From Moraxellaceae bacterium (lineage in GTDB: Bacteria; Pseudomonadota; Gammaproteobacteria; Pseudomonadales; Moraxellaceae): 64,000 nt of DNA. A program made the position numbers and the translations under genes. This document shows, piece after piece, positions 1-8,062 of this stretch. The notes beneath the pieces were generated by a model, which saw only the letters and a list, made by a program, of their open reading frames with translations, was not told the DNA's origin and did not search any database. The stretch's first letter is position 1. Each line of letters begins with the position of its first letter. The DNA is taken from positions 1 through 64,000 of the forward strand of contig SECL01000015.1 in NCBI GenBank assembly GCA_004173455.1, in the 5' to 3' direction.

Positions 1-105
1 ACTCAATTTACTTTAGCAGTAGTTGATGAAGGACTATTAGATTTAACTAACTTTAAAACCCCTGATCCTTGGGATTCTTTTTATAAAAAACTAAGATTAA
101 TTTAG
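1..105 (+). pseudogene. 3' remnant of an alpha-2-macroglobulin family gene
   Basis: The open frame entering from the window edge reads VVDEGLLDLTNFKTPDP followed by WDSFY and then a stop. The VDEGLLDLTNFKTPDP stretch is a hallmark of bacterial alpha-2-macroglobulin proteins (COG2373 type), large periplasmic protease-trapping lipoproteins. In that family several hundred more residues follow, starting with a Y-F/Y-A-R-E-A-L-like stretch. Here the frame departs from the family after PWDSFY and stops about six codons later. I infer that the gene is truncated by the accessory DNA that follows. The 5' part is outside the window. Confidence 0.7.
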
Positions 106-128
106 GTAGAAACCTACGTAGTGTTTTT
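104..128 (+). terminator. weak hairpin plus T-run
   Basis: TAGGT-AGAA-ACCTA is a 5-bp stem, followed after a few bases by seven T residues. It directly follows the truncated reading frame. The stem is short, so termination is uncertain. Confidence 0.3.
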
Positions 129-708
129 TTGTGAATATCATATAAAGGTATAGGGTTTCGCCTAACTAAATATCTTAAATTTTGGTAAATTTTCTAAAAA
201 AATATAGTGTAGTAAAAATTTCATGCGTTACTGATGTTCAGTCCATGAAAGGCACAAGTAGGAAGTTTTTGTATGATTGAATATTAATAATCTTCTCCAA
301 TATCTATTTGGCTTAATAATAAGTAGTGAATACATCAGCTAAGTTTTTTGTCTATTTTTGCTAGAATACTAAAAAATCTGTTGCTGACAATGCAGTAAAA
401 TGGGAATTTAATTAGTTTTATTGGTGGGTATTAATTATTATCTAATAGACAGTAAGTATGTCTATCAGAGTTTAATGGATAGCTTGGTATAACCAAGCTA
501 TCCGTAGCTATATTATTATTTAATTATGATGCTATAAGGATTATTGGTTATTTAGAGGTATTGCTTAATAATTATAATCAAGTAATGAAATTAGTGATTT
601 AAGATTATTAATCTGAATATTAAATCTTGTTTATCTAGCGTCTAGATGAGTATTTTTATACATATACCACCCTCCTATGTGATGAACCTATATCCTTAGG
701 AGATAACC
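106..708. other. AT-rich non-coding region before the Gp2-like gene
   Basis: I see no credible gene here. The stretch is strongly AT-rich and contains two inverted repeats, listed separately, and a good ribosome binding site (TAGGAG) just before the ATG at 709. It may hold the left end and control region of the mobile element. Confidence 0.5.
445..503. repeat. two adjacent hairpins upstream of the Gp2-like gene
   Basis: The first hairpin is ATAGAC (445-450) with GTCTAT (460-465). The second, much stronger, pairs GGATAGCTTGGT (477-488) with ACCAAGCTATCC (492-503) across a 3-nt loop, a perfect 12-bp stem. No T-run follows, so this is not a standard terminator. A replication origin, packaging-type hairpin or regulatory RNA structure are possibilities; none is shown by the sequence. 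Confidence 0.6.
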
Positions 709-1674
709 ATGAATCACTCAATAATTTCTCAACAGCCTTATATTAATCCAGTGCGCTTTCACCACAGTGAAGCGCATATTACCCTTGAGATTGAACAACT
801 GGTTAATACAGTAATGAGTCAGCGAACAGGTAACCAGTCTATAGCCGGTATTTATACTAAACCTGTTTATCAACATAGGCTGGAATCGATGTCCAGACTA
901 CTTTCTGTGTATGAACCAGATTACAGTTACGAGTATTCAGAGCACTTAATGGTGTTCTGGAGAGCATGCCGTGATGCAGGAATTTTGCACTGGTGGGACA
1001 ATTATCGGCATGGTGTCTGTGACCTTGACGATCTCAGTGAGTACCAGTTTGAAGATATGCTGGAGTCCATACTTCATTATGGACAAACCTGCCAGTCTCA
1101 TCGGCGGCAGGCAGACCGCCGTTATGAGATGAAAAAGAAGCAACAGGGCATACAGGCATTATTTGAAGAAATCATGCAAAGGCATAGCAAGGTTCTGGCC
1201 GTGCGAACCAGTCTTTACTATCAAGCCGAGTATTATCATGAAAATGGTATTAGGCAGGTCTATGGCCATCTGGATGAATTTATTCAACAGATGGCTTACC
1301 GCAAAGGTTTATTTGATAACTTGCTGGCTTATGCCTGGGTCCTTGAACAAGGCACAAGCCGTGGATACCACATTCACCTGTCACAGTTCTTCAATGGCTC
1401 TCGGCATCAGTATGGGCGTTACCTCGGTGATCAAAGCGGGAAGATCTGGCAGGATGTGACCCACGGGATGGGCTATTGGCACAACAGCAATGCACAGGAA
1501 AAAGAGTTTGAAGCACGGGGAACCCGGGGCATTGGGATGCTGCACCGGAATTGTCCGGCAGAGTACGAATGTGCCCTGCGTAACTTAGGCTATCTGGCTG
1601 ATCCAGAGAAGCTGGATCAGTATTTAAGAAAGAAACCCAAAGGTCGTAGAAGCTTTGGTAAGAGCTGGCTGTAA
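709..1674 (+). CDS. inovirus Gp2-like protein (YagK/YfjI-like group)
   Basis: This 321-residue protein resembles the inovirus Gp2 family carried on prophage-like islands of Gammaproteobacteria. The conserved C-terminal half contains WVLEQGTSRGYHIHL, a GRYLG/IGKIW-type stretch, WHNSNA and a terminal basic tail KPKGRRSFGKSWL. The HIH pair is reminiscent of the His-hydrophobic-His motif of rolling-circle initiators, but I did not find a clear catalytic Tyr motif, so a replication role is only a suggestion. The ATG has a strong TAGGAG site seven bases upstream. It is followed by an AlpA-type regulator, a pairing typical of satellite-like elements. Confidence 0.7.
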   Translation: MNHSIISQQPYINPVRFHHSEAHITLEIEQLVNTVMSQRTGNQSIAGIYTKPVYQHRLESMSRLLSVYEPDYSYEYSEHLMVFWRACRDAGILHWWDNYRHGVCDLDDLSEYQFEDMLESILHYGQTCQSHRRQADRRYEMKKKQQGIQALFEEIMQRHSKVLAVRTSLYYQAEYYHENGIRQVYGHLDEFIQQMAYRKGLFDNLLAYAWVLEQGTSRGYHIHLSQFFNGSRHQYGRYLGDQSGKIWQDVTHGMGYWHNSNAQEKEFEARGTRGIGMLHRNCPAEYECALRNLGYLADPEKLDQYLRKKPKGRRSFGKSWL

Positions 1675-1794
1675 TCGACGCTGGATTAACTGCTGGTTTA
1701 TAGTAAGGTGGCGGGTAGAGATAGTGATGCTTACCTGTCTCGTGAAGAGTCAGTCCAGAGCTGTCCTAAGGTTTATTTATACATCCCCGCCGAT

Positions 1795-1820
1795 GTTATG
1801 TGGAGAACCTTCCACGTAAC
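1795..1820. promoter_or_regulatory. inverted repeat upstream of the AlpA-type gene
   Basis: GTTATGTGGA (1795-1804) and TCCACGTAAC (1811-1820) form a 10-bp stem with one mismatch and a 6-nt spacer, ending 20 nt before the alpA-like ATG. It could be an autoregulatory operator or a leader hairpin. Confidence 0.4.
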
Positions 1821-1840
1821 TATCGACGAGGAATGAAGCA

Positions 1841-2086
1841 ATGAACATTCAAATTAGTACCCCAGAGAACCCACGTAAACCTGAGCTACGCATCCTGCGT
1901 CTTGATGAGGTCAAGAAAATGGTTGGCCTGTCACGCTCAGCCATTTATGACCGGATGGATCCTAAGTCGAAACGCTATGATGCGACTTTCCCCAAACAGG
2001 TCAATTTAGGTGGCTCGGCAGTAGGCTGGCTAAAGCATGAAATTGAAGACTGGATTCACCTGCAAATGCTTAAGCGTCACAGCTAA
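1841..2086 (+). CDS. AlpA-family phage/satellite transcriptional regulator
   Basis: This is an 81-residue DNA-binding protein of the AlpA/MerR-like excisionase fold. The sequence RILRLDEVKKMVGLSRSAIYDRM is the family's winged helix-turn-helix. It continues to FPKQVNLGGSAVGWLKHEIEDWI, the typical wing and C-terminal helix. AlpA proteins control integrase or excision genes of P4-like and cryptic elements. No integrase is found nearby in this window, so the gene it once controlled is outside or lost. The spacing to the Gp2-like gene (167 nt, with its own SD GACGAGGAA) suggests separate translation but possibly shared transcription. Confidence 0.85.
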   Translation: MNIQISTPENPRKPELRILRLDEVKKMVGLSRSAIYDRMDPKSKRYDATFPKQVNLGGSAVGWLKHEIEDWIHLQMLKRHS

Positions 2087-2140
2087 TCACTGTAGTCAGG
2101 CATCTATCCATGGACTGGATGGCTTCATCAATTCATCATA

Positions 2141-2161
2141 ATGCCAGCCTTGCGCTGGCAT
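2141..2161. terminator. hairpin between convergent genes
   Basis: ATGCCAGC and GCTGGCAT form an 8-bp perfect stem with loop CTTGC, lying between the converging AlpA-type gene and the minus-strand membrane-protein gene. There is no clear T-run on either side. Confidence 0.45.
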
Positions 2162-2169
2162 AAATTTGC

Positions 2170-2640
2170 TTACAAGAAACGCTGAAAGTAATGGGCAATA
2201 TCGGTTTTGTTCTGATACTGCTCATGAGTCACCTGATTGTGGACCTGATGGATATGCGACACCGCAATCCGCTTGGGCTGACCAGAACGCAGGGTGAGGT
2301 TGATATAGGCCTTATCCTCTTGCTGGCTACAGCCACTTACATGACCACTAATTTTCATATCCCGATTGCTGACCGGATCATAAATCGTAAGCACATGGTC
2401 ATAGCTTGCCTGTCTTAGACTGGCAGGGTCCTGTTGATTAAACGCAGGGTGCTGGTGACCATTTGGCTGCCCGGTTGCCGGATGCTCTATAATGACAGGC
2501 TGTACATCATGGAGTGGATGTTTCTGTTTGGCCCTGGGTGCAAACAGGCTTGCAATGCTGAACACAATAAAGCGCAGGCCAAAGAATAAAATACACACCA
2601 GCAGGAAGAATACCGCAAGACCCATCAATAATTTGAACAT
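2170..2640 (-). CDS. hypothetical membrane-anchored protein
   Basis: This 156-residue protein has an N-terminal hydrophobic helix pair (about residues 4-36, rich in L, F, V and I), a basic RAKQKH stop-transfer segment and a His/Gln/Pro-rich linker (about 45-75). The soluble C-terminal domain (about 80-156) has alternating beta-like stretches: VLTIYDPVSNRDMKISGHV, AYINLTLRSGQPKRIAVSHI. I do not recognise the family. It is the last gene of a four-gene minus-strand operon after two lipoproteins and an IRG-like GTPase. It therefore probably works at the inner membrane with them. Confidence 0.6.
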   Translation of the reverse strand: MFKLLMGLAVFFLLVCILFFGLRFIVFSIASLFAPRAKQKHPLHDVQPVIIEHPATGQPNGHQHPAFNQQDPASLRQASYDHVLTIYDPVSNRDMKISGHVSGCSQQEDKAYINLTLRSGQPKRIAVSHIHQVHNQVTHEQYQNKTDIAHYFQRFL

Positions 2641-2724
2641 TGATTATCTATCTCCTGCTGCTGATCCGGCTTAATCGGGTTAGATAGGCACAGGCCTGTT
2701 ATTGATGGCCTGCTTAAACCGCTA

Positions 2725-3090
2725 TTAGTAGTTTTCTGCCGCCCGCGCAAACTCTTCGGCATAATACTGGCTTTGTTTGATCTGCCGGAAGCTGGTGGGC
2801 GGCTGGTACTGATAGCTGATGGTATTGCCATCCTCATACAGGGTGGCGGTGACCGTATTGCTTTCAGTCTCACCGGTCTTGCGCTGCTTGAATGTCACGA
2901 TCCCGGTAAAGTCACTGCCCTCCTTGTTCAGCTTAATGTCGGTGGCACGGATATCATTGTATTTAACCGAGGTGCGTAGCTCTTCATTAATGGCATCCTG
3001 AACCTTAGACCCCACATTGCCACTTGAAGCCCCGCCACAGGCAGACAGTAACAGCATGAGGGCTGTCACTGGGAAAACGTGTTTTAACAT
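2725..3090 (-). CDS. small hypothetical lipoprotein
   Basis: This 121-residue protein starts with a lipoprotein signal peptide ending in the lipobox LLSAC (Cys at about residue 18). A glycine/serine linker and a compact soluble domain with KVQDAINEEL, a TGIVTFKQRKTGE beta stretch and TATLYEDGNTISYQY follow. The exported domain may bind a partner, but no family is recognised. It lies 33 nt downstream of the larger lipoprotein gene in the same operon, which suggests co-expression with it and the upstream GTPase. Confidence 0.65.
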   Translation of the reverse strand: MLKHVFPVTALMLLLSACGGASSGNVGSKVQDAINEELRTSVKYNDIRATDIKLNKEGSDFTGIVTFKQRKTGETESNTVTATLYEDGNTISYQYQPPTSFRQIKQSQYYAEEFARAAENY

Positions 3091-3123
3091 GATGGACTCA
3101 CTGTATTTTTTATTAAAGAAGAC

Positions 3124-4194
3124 TTACTCACCCATGTCCTGTTCGGCGTAGGGATTATCATCGGTGGTCATAGTGTGATGACTAGGGGGCTGGCTGCTAT
3201 CCTGATTGATGCTGTCCTGTGTAATGGCTGGATCAGTTACCGGTGCAGTGGCCACATTGGCTTGCTTGCCAGCGGCATCGCCCCAGACGGCCGGGTCTTC
3301 CTCACGCCAGTAACGCTCGTAGCTGTATTCAGGCTCACGGTTGCGTGGGTCATGCTCGCGCTGCCACGGCTGGTAGTCAGCCAGGTTCATCCGGACCTCA
3401 CGGTTCTGCGCAATGGGGGAGAGCAGGCGGTCATCCTGCACATCGGTGGGCAGTTTGGAAATCACAATCTCACCGGTATCGGCACGCAGGTAGGCCACCA
3501 CCCGAAAGTATTTCTTCATGGGGCTGGCCGGATGGCGGAAGTACAGCACACCCGCCCAGTGCCGCTCACCCATCAGGTCCAGCTTTTCACTGCCAGTCCA
3601 GACCTGCTGGCGCGAGGAGGGTGATTCATTGTCCGGATTATCCGGGGTGTGATCTGCATTCAGTTCCTGCATGATCTGCTGGTTGACATACGCACTGATC
3701 TGATTAATCGAAGGTACGCGTACTACCTGTCCCAGTGTCCCGCTATCAGCGGCCACGGCTTTTTGGATGGCTGCGGCATTGGTACCGACCGGATGGTTGA
3801 GATCTGACAGATAAGCACTTGGCAACAGCTGACGCACGACATAGGTGTCATATTCCTGTGCCGCAGTCGCATCCTCCGGATTGACATCATCCTCGGTGGG
3901 TTTATAGGTAATATCTCGCTGGTTGGGATTGCGTGGATTAGGCACCCGGGCCTTAACGGTCTTGGGAGCGGCATCTAATTGCGTAACACCCTTACCGGAT
4001 AAAAACGGCTGGCCCAGGGTATTTAAGTTGACCGGAATTTCCCACAGGTCTTTAAGCTGATAGATATAGTATTGCTTGCCATCAATGTCCTGAATCTCAG
4101 GTTTGCCCTCGACAGTGCTACCAGCATCCTGTCTTGAACAGGCGGTCAGGCCAATCGATAGCACAAGCATGCCATACAGCATGGTGGTTTTCAC
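3124..4194 (-). CDS. hypothetical lipoprotein of the GTPase operon
   Basis: I start this gene at the GTG at 4194 because an AAGGGGA site lies about eight bases before it. The resulting 356-residue protein then begins with a clean lipoprotein signal peptide, lipobox LTAC. A longer ATG start at 4266 would put 24 basic residues before the signal. The mature protein has a folded region (about 30-280) and a Pro/Asp/Ser/Thr-rich, probably disordered tail ending DDNPYAEQDMGE. No domain is recognised. It sits between the IRG-like GTPase and a second lipoprotein, so an envelope-linked function shared with them is an inference. Confidence 0.65.
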   Translation of the reverse strand: MKTTMLYGMLVLSIGLTACSRQDAGSTVEGKPEIQDIDGKQYYIYQLKDLWEIPVNLNTLGQPFLSGKGVTQLDAAPKTVKARVPNPRNPNQRDITYKPTEDDVNPEDATAAQEYDTYVVRQLLPSAYLSDLNHPVGTNAAAIQKAVAADSGTLGQVVRVPSINQISAYVNQQIMQELNADHTPDNPDNESPSSRQQVWTGSEKLDLMGERHWAGVLYFRHPASPMKKYFRVVAYLRADTGEIVISKLPTDVQDDRLLSPIAQNREVRMNLADYQPWQREHDPRNREPEYSYERYWREEDPAVWGDAAGKQANVATAPVTDPAITQDSINQDSSQPPSHHTMTTDDNPYAEQDMGE

Positions 4195-4249
4195 AACGCA
4201 TTCCCCTTCAATTAAATTATTGATTGTTGTCTTGGTTCTAGTCTTGGTC

Positions 4250-5434
4250 TTAAGCCGCGGCTTCACGGTTAATCATGCTGTGCAGTACTTGCCGGGCCAT
4301 CTCTTCGGCTTCACTGACATATTGCTCACCAAATACCAGGGTCAGCTTGTAGCCTAAACCTGCGGCAAACAGCTGGCCAACCACCGGTAAAAAGGCAGAC
4401 AGGTTTTTAAGGCTGGCGCTGCTGCCAATATTCTTTAAGGCAAGCAGTACTCCATCGGTGAGCGTATAACGGGCAATCCACTTGGCAATGTTCTGCTTTA
4501 GCGCTTCAAACTCAGGCGTGGAGGACAGGTGAGGCTGGCGGCTTTGGGCAAATTGCAGCTGCGCTTCGGTCAGTCCATATACCTGATTGATTTGCTGGCA
4601 CATGTTTAGCAATACCCCAGCGTCTACCGAGATGTTTAAAAGTGGCACCGGATTTAAGCCATTGGCTGCTGATAACACCGCAGACCACGACACAATCTTG
4701 TAGGCCACAGCACGTTTAGCAGTTAAGGCTTGATCTGACCAAGCCGCCATCCCGGCAACAAAACGGTCATGCTTGATGCCTTGCTGGGAGGCGGCAATAT
4801 CATCAATTAAGCACGGTAAATCCCACTGCCCAGGATGACGGGCTGAGGTGAGATAGATATGAATGGCAGGATGAGTACCCGCATGATTAAGCACACCAGT
4901 AAACTCATCATTCAGCACATCAGTAAAGCCAGCCTTTAAACTGTCACGCACCTTTTGCAGGGTTTGTGCCTCGGTCAGTTGGTTGTCATGCGCCTCATCA
5001 TGAATGGCGATATCAATCTTGTTGCGCACGATGAAGCAGGGCTTGTTAAGCACTGTGGTGATTTGCTGGTATAAAAACAGATCAGCTTCATACAGCCGGG
5101 TATGAGTAACCATCACAAAGCAGTCGTACTGTGCTAAGGCCAGATCATCGATATAGCTGTGCTGCGGCCAGCGCGCCGTACCACAACCGGGCAAATCAAC
5201 AAACTCAATGCCATGGTGCAAATAGGCCTGTGCCTGCATGGTTTGTTCGGTACTGCCAACCTGTGCAATCTTCTGCCCGGCGATGGCATTAATCAGAGAT
5301 GACTTGCCAGAACCACTCAAGCCAATGATGCCGCACTTGACTGTGGTGTTTTCAAACTGCGCCTTTTGGTGTTGGGCTTCCTGTAAAAGCAGGTCAATCT
5401 GCTGATGAAGTACTGAGTCCTTGTCGGTGGTCAT
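4250..5434 (-). CDS. IRG/Era-like P-loop GTPase
   Basis: This 394-residue GTPase shows G1 GLSGSGKS (residues 38-45), a threonine-rich G2 region (STEQT, 61-65), G3 DLPG (80-83) and G4 NKID (138-141). The pattern around G3, VDLPGCGTARWPQHSYIDDL then YDCFVMV and T-R-L-Y-E-A-D, resembles immunity-related GTPases (IRG/IIGP type) more than Era or EngB. The C-terminal half (about 240-394) is alpha-helical with hydrophobic segments (NGLNPVPLLNISVDAG; SAFLPVVGQLFAAGLGYKL) like DUF697-type or IRG tails, suggesting membrane contact. It is the first gene of a minus-strand operon with two lipoproteins and a membrane protein. Confidence 0.75.
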   Translation of the reverse strand: MTTDKDSVLHQQIDLLLQEAQHQKAQFENTTVKCGIIGLSGSGKSSLINAIAGQKIAQVGSTEQTMQAQAYLHHGIEFVDLPGCGTARWPQHSYIDDLALAQYDCFVMVTHTRLYEADLFLYQQITTVLNKPCFIVRNKIDIAIHDEAHDNQLTEAQTLQKVRDSLKAGFTDVLNDEFTGVLNHAGTHPAIHIYLTSARHPGQWDLPCLIDDIAASQQGIKHDRFVAGMAAWSDQALTAKRAVAYKIVSWSAVLSAANGLNPVPLLNISVDAGVLLNMCQQINQVYGLTEAQLQFAQSRQPHLSSTPEFEALKQNIAKWIARYTLTDGVLLALKNIGSSASLKNLSAFLPVVGQLFAAGLGYKLTLVFGEQYVSEAEEMARQVLHSMINREAAA

Positions 5435-5537
5435 TTCTATTAGTTCTCCAAGCCATTTAAATGATTATTCAGCTAATGACTGAACTCTATTAAGTTGATT
5501 TATGGCCAATATTGAGCATAGGTAAGGATAATAGAAA

Positions 5538-5583
5538 TGTACCTAATTTGGGTACAAAGGTCAATGTATCTTAAATAGGTACA
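5538..5583. promoter_or_regulatory. tandem operator-like repeats at the XRE gene start
   Basis: Two copies share the layout TGTAYC-N7-GGTACA. The first is TGTACC taatttg GGTACA at 5538-5556 and the second TGTATC ttaaata GGTACA at 5565-5583, exactly 27 bp apart. The second abuts the ATG at 5584. This is what an autoregulatory operator pair of a small XRE repressor looks like. Confidence 0.65.
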
Positions 5584-5829
5584 ATGACAAATAGTATTTA
5601 TACTGATGAAATGCTAGCTTTAAGAAGTTGGCTAAAATTAGAACGTGAAACACGTAATTTATCTATGCGAGCATTAGCTGAGCGTATGGGAAAACCGCAT
5701 TCTTATATACAGAAAGTTGAGCAAGGTGAGCGGCGTTTAGATATTGTTGAATATGTATGGTATTGCCAAGCTCTTCAGATTAGCCCTCAGCATGGTGTAA
5801 CTCTAGTTGAAACCGCTATAAAAAAATGA
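5584..5829 (+). CDS. XRE-family helix-turn-helix regulator
   Basis: This 81-residue protein is almost only a HTH_3/XRE domain: LRSWLKLERETRNLSMRALAERMGKPHSYIQKVEQGERRLDIVEYVWYCQALQI. It would bind DNA as a dimer. The ATG directly follows the second operator-like repeat, with no Shine-Dalgarno sequence, so the message may be leaderless. A start at the in-frame ATG of residue 10 is the alternative. It is transcribed away from the GTPase operon, with about 150 nt between the two, so it could control both directions. A strong terminator at 5971-5993 lies downstream. Confidence 0.85.
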   Translation: MTNSIYTDEMLALRSWLKLERETRNLSMRALAERMGKPHSYIQKVEQGERRLDIVEYVWYCQALQISPQHGVTLVETAIKK

Positions 5830-5970
5830 AAATTATAAGTTAGTAAAAAGCCATTTATATCAAGTAACTTCATCCCAGATAATTTCAGGTATATATCACT
5901 CTTATGAATAGGGAATAACATCGGCACTGTAATGCTGGTGTTTCCCCTAACCTGATACGGCATAAAACCC

Positions 5971-5993
5971 AGCCTGCATTTGCAGGCTTTTTT
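5971..5993 (+). terminator. rho-independent terminator
   Basis: AGCCTGCA (5971-5978) and TGCAGGCT (5981-5988) form an 8-bp stem followed by a run of T on the plus strand. It ends the XRE transcription unit. Confidence 0.8.
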
Positions 5994-6039
5994 ATGTCCT
6001 CAAACTTTATATCCCTGTTAATCATCACGGAGTTTATCC

Positions 6040-6375
6040 ATGAAAAAACCAAACTGTCCCCACTGCCATTCCCAGCAGACCCATGCCACCTCATCTATCC
6101 CTAAGGTGGTGGTCTTACAGGATGCTTTTTTGGAGCTGCGCCGCTTGTGCGAGCATATTGGCCAGTATGCCTTAGCGGGTGCTGCCATTGGCCGTAAGGT
6201 GCGTCTGGTATCCCCAATGGCCGGGATGACCTCGGGCTTTGTGGTCGGTAGCCTGATTGGCGGTCTAACCTGTACGGTATCTGTACCGCTGATTTGCAGT
6301 GCCCTAAAAACCACGGTGCTACGGTCTTACCAGTGCCGGCATTGTGGCCAGTGTTTTAGGCACTTTGGCATTTAA
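6040..6375 (+). CDS. zinc-ribbon-type hypothetical protein
   Basis: This 111-residue protein has a CxxC pair at each end: CPHC near residues 6-9 and CRHCGQC near residues 99-105. Together they can form one zinc ribbon or two half knuckles. Between them lies a glycine-rich, hydrophobic stretch (about 44-90: YALAGAAIG, GMTSGFVVGSLIGGLT, VSVPLICSAL) that could form one or two membrane helices. No family is recognised. It stands alone between a terminator and the DUF932 gene in the accessory island, and its ATG follows an ACGGAG site. Confidence 0.6.
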   Translation: MKKPNCPHCHSQQTHATSSIPKVVVLQDAFLELRRLCEHIGQYALAGAAIGRKVRLVSPMAGMTSGFVVGSLIGGLTCTVSVPLICSALKTTVLRSYQCRHCGQCFRHFGI

Positions 6376-6589
6376 TAGATTCAACTGAACTGACTTGGTT
6401 TAGATTTATCCTATTGGGGCTTTAGTTATCTTACCTTAAATCAATTTAATCCCTGATTTCCAATTCAACATTACTCAACCTGCTGTCTCATTACACCCAA
6501 TCTTCTTAAACCTACTCACTGACACTGCATTGACTTGATGCGGTGGAAATTCGTTTATCTGCAATTTAACTCAATCAAGGACTTATCAA

Positions 6590-7645
6590 ATGGCACATTT
6601 AATCGATTCAATGGCATTTACTGGCACCACCCCCTGGCATGGCCTTGGCAACCAGCTCACTCCTAAACAACCAATCGAAGTCTGGGCACGCCAGGCTGGT
6701 ATGGACTGGAGCATAGAAGCCTCACCAGTGCATTACCTGACCCGGCTGCCTAATCTCGATGGCAGTAATAGTCATGATAGTTCAATAGCCCATCCTCATA
6801 TAGGCAAGCATCCCAAGTGCGATATCCTGCTGTCCTTTGATGAGCAACAGGTACTCTACCGCTCTGACAACCAGGCACCCTTGTCTGTGGTGAGTCAGCG
6901 TTATCAGGTGGTGCAGCCCCGCGAGATTCTGGAATTTTATCGTGACCTCACCGAAAAGGCTGACTTTGAGCTGGAAACCGCAGGCGTCCTTAAAGGCGGC
7001 AAGAAGCTGTGGGCACTGGCACGTACCGGACAGTCTGCATCGATCAAGGGGAAAGATGTCAGTAACGGTTATATCCTGCTGGCTACTGCCTGTGATGGTT
7101 CTATGGCCACCACAGCACAGTTCACATCCATCCGGGTGGTGTGCAATAACACCCTGGCGATTGCCCTGCGTCAGGCTAAATCCCAAGGTAATTCATCCAG
7201 CTCACTGGGCAATCAGGGTATGGTGAAAGTGCCGCACAATACCAAGTTTGATGCGCAAAGCGTTAAGCAGCAGCTAGGTATTTCCATATCAAGTTGGGAT
7301 GAATATATCTATCAACTCAACCAGCTATCTAACCGTAAGGTCAAGAATGCTGAGGTGGACCGTTATTTATGGCAGGTGTTTAACGACAAGACCGCACCGA
7401 TCAGCAGCAGCTTTAATGAGCGTGCGATGACCAAGTGCAAGTCACTGTTTGAAGGACATGGCCGCGGTGCCATGCTGGAGTCTGCCAAAGGAACTGCTTA
7501 TGGCCTGCTCAACAGTGTCACCGAGTTTGTTGATCATGAGCGACGGGCTAAAAGTACTGATCACCGGCTGGAATCAGCATGGTTTGGCAACGGGGCAGTG
7601 ATTAAACAGCGGGCACTGGATTTGGCGGGAATGATAGTGGCATAA
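6590..7645 (+). CDS. DUF932 (phage/plasmid-like) protein
   Basis: This 351-residue protein matches the DUF932/TIGR03299 phage/plasmid-like family. It opens MAHLIDSMAFTGTTPWHGLGNQL and contains LYRSDNQAPLSVVSQRYQVVQPREILEF and TSIRVVCNNTLAIAL, all family landmarks. These proteins are common on plasmids, prophages and integrative elements. Their biochemical role is not settled. The gene follows the zinc-ribbon gene by 214 nt with an AAGGA-like site (CAAGGAC). A strong hairpin follows the stop codon. Its presence is further evidence that 1-7.7 kb is acquired DNA. Confidence 0.85.
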   Translation: MAHLIDSMAFTGTTPWHGLGNQLTPKQPIEVWARQAGMDWSIEASPVHYLTRLPNLDGSNSHDSSIAHPHIGKHPKCDILLSFDEQQVLYRSDNQAPLSVVSQRYQVVQPREILEFYRDLTEKADFELETAGVLKGGKKLWALARTGQSASIKGKDVSNGYILLATACDGSMATTAQFTSIRVVCNNTLAIALRQAKSQGNSSSSLGNQGMVKVPHNTKFDAQSVKQQLGISISSWDEYIYQLNQLSNRKVKNAEVDRYLWQVFNDKTAPISSSFNERAMTKCKSLFEGHGRGAMLESAKGTAYGLLNSVTEFVDHERRAKSTDHRLESAWFGNGAVIKQRALDLAGMIVA

Positions 7646-7648
7646 GGA

Positions 7649-7674
7649 TTAACCAGAGCATTTGCTCTGGTTAA
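7649..7674. terminator. strong hairpin after the DUF932 gene
   Basis: TTAACCAGAGCA (7649-7660) and TGCTCTGGTTAA (7663-7674) form a perfect 12-bp inverted repeat. Only short T stretches follow, but the position directly after the stop codon fits a terminator. Confidence 0.6.
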
Positions 7675-7675
7675 T

Positions 7676-8062
7676 TAAGCATTTCATAGATAAATTTATT
7701 TTTTTGCTTGTAAGAAAAATTAATAATATCAATTGACTTATGACTGTTGTGCTTTACTTGTAATTTTTTATGATTTTATTTCATATCATTGATAAGTAAG
7801 AGAGTTTCTACAGTAGTCTTAACCTTGTCCAGCAGGTTTTAATAGTGATCCTAATAGTTGCTCATTGTTCTATATTCAAGACTCAGTGTTTCTTAATTGA
7901 AGCTTCTGTTTGTCTCTCATACCAAATAGTATCAAAGCGCGTTTTTCACAACAAAGTATGATGTCATATTTTAGTTTTAATCATAGATCCTTTCTTAAGT
8001 GAAATTAATATTGAATTTTTCCAAAATCATGCTGGTAAAATTTAATAATGGAGTGATAGACA
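7676..8062. other. AT-rich intergenic region, no gene seen
   Basis: This is the probable right edge of the accessory island. It is AT-rich, with no credible open frame and no tRNA. It must hold the promoter of the hydrolase gene at 8063; I could not fix one. Confidence 0.4.

Noticed and set aside
709..1674. Rolling-circle initiator identity for the Gp2-like protein
   Set aside because: Only a HIH pair is seen; the Tyr-containing catalytic motif was not found, so the family name is kept instead.
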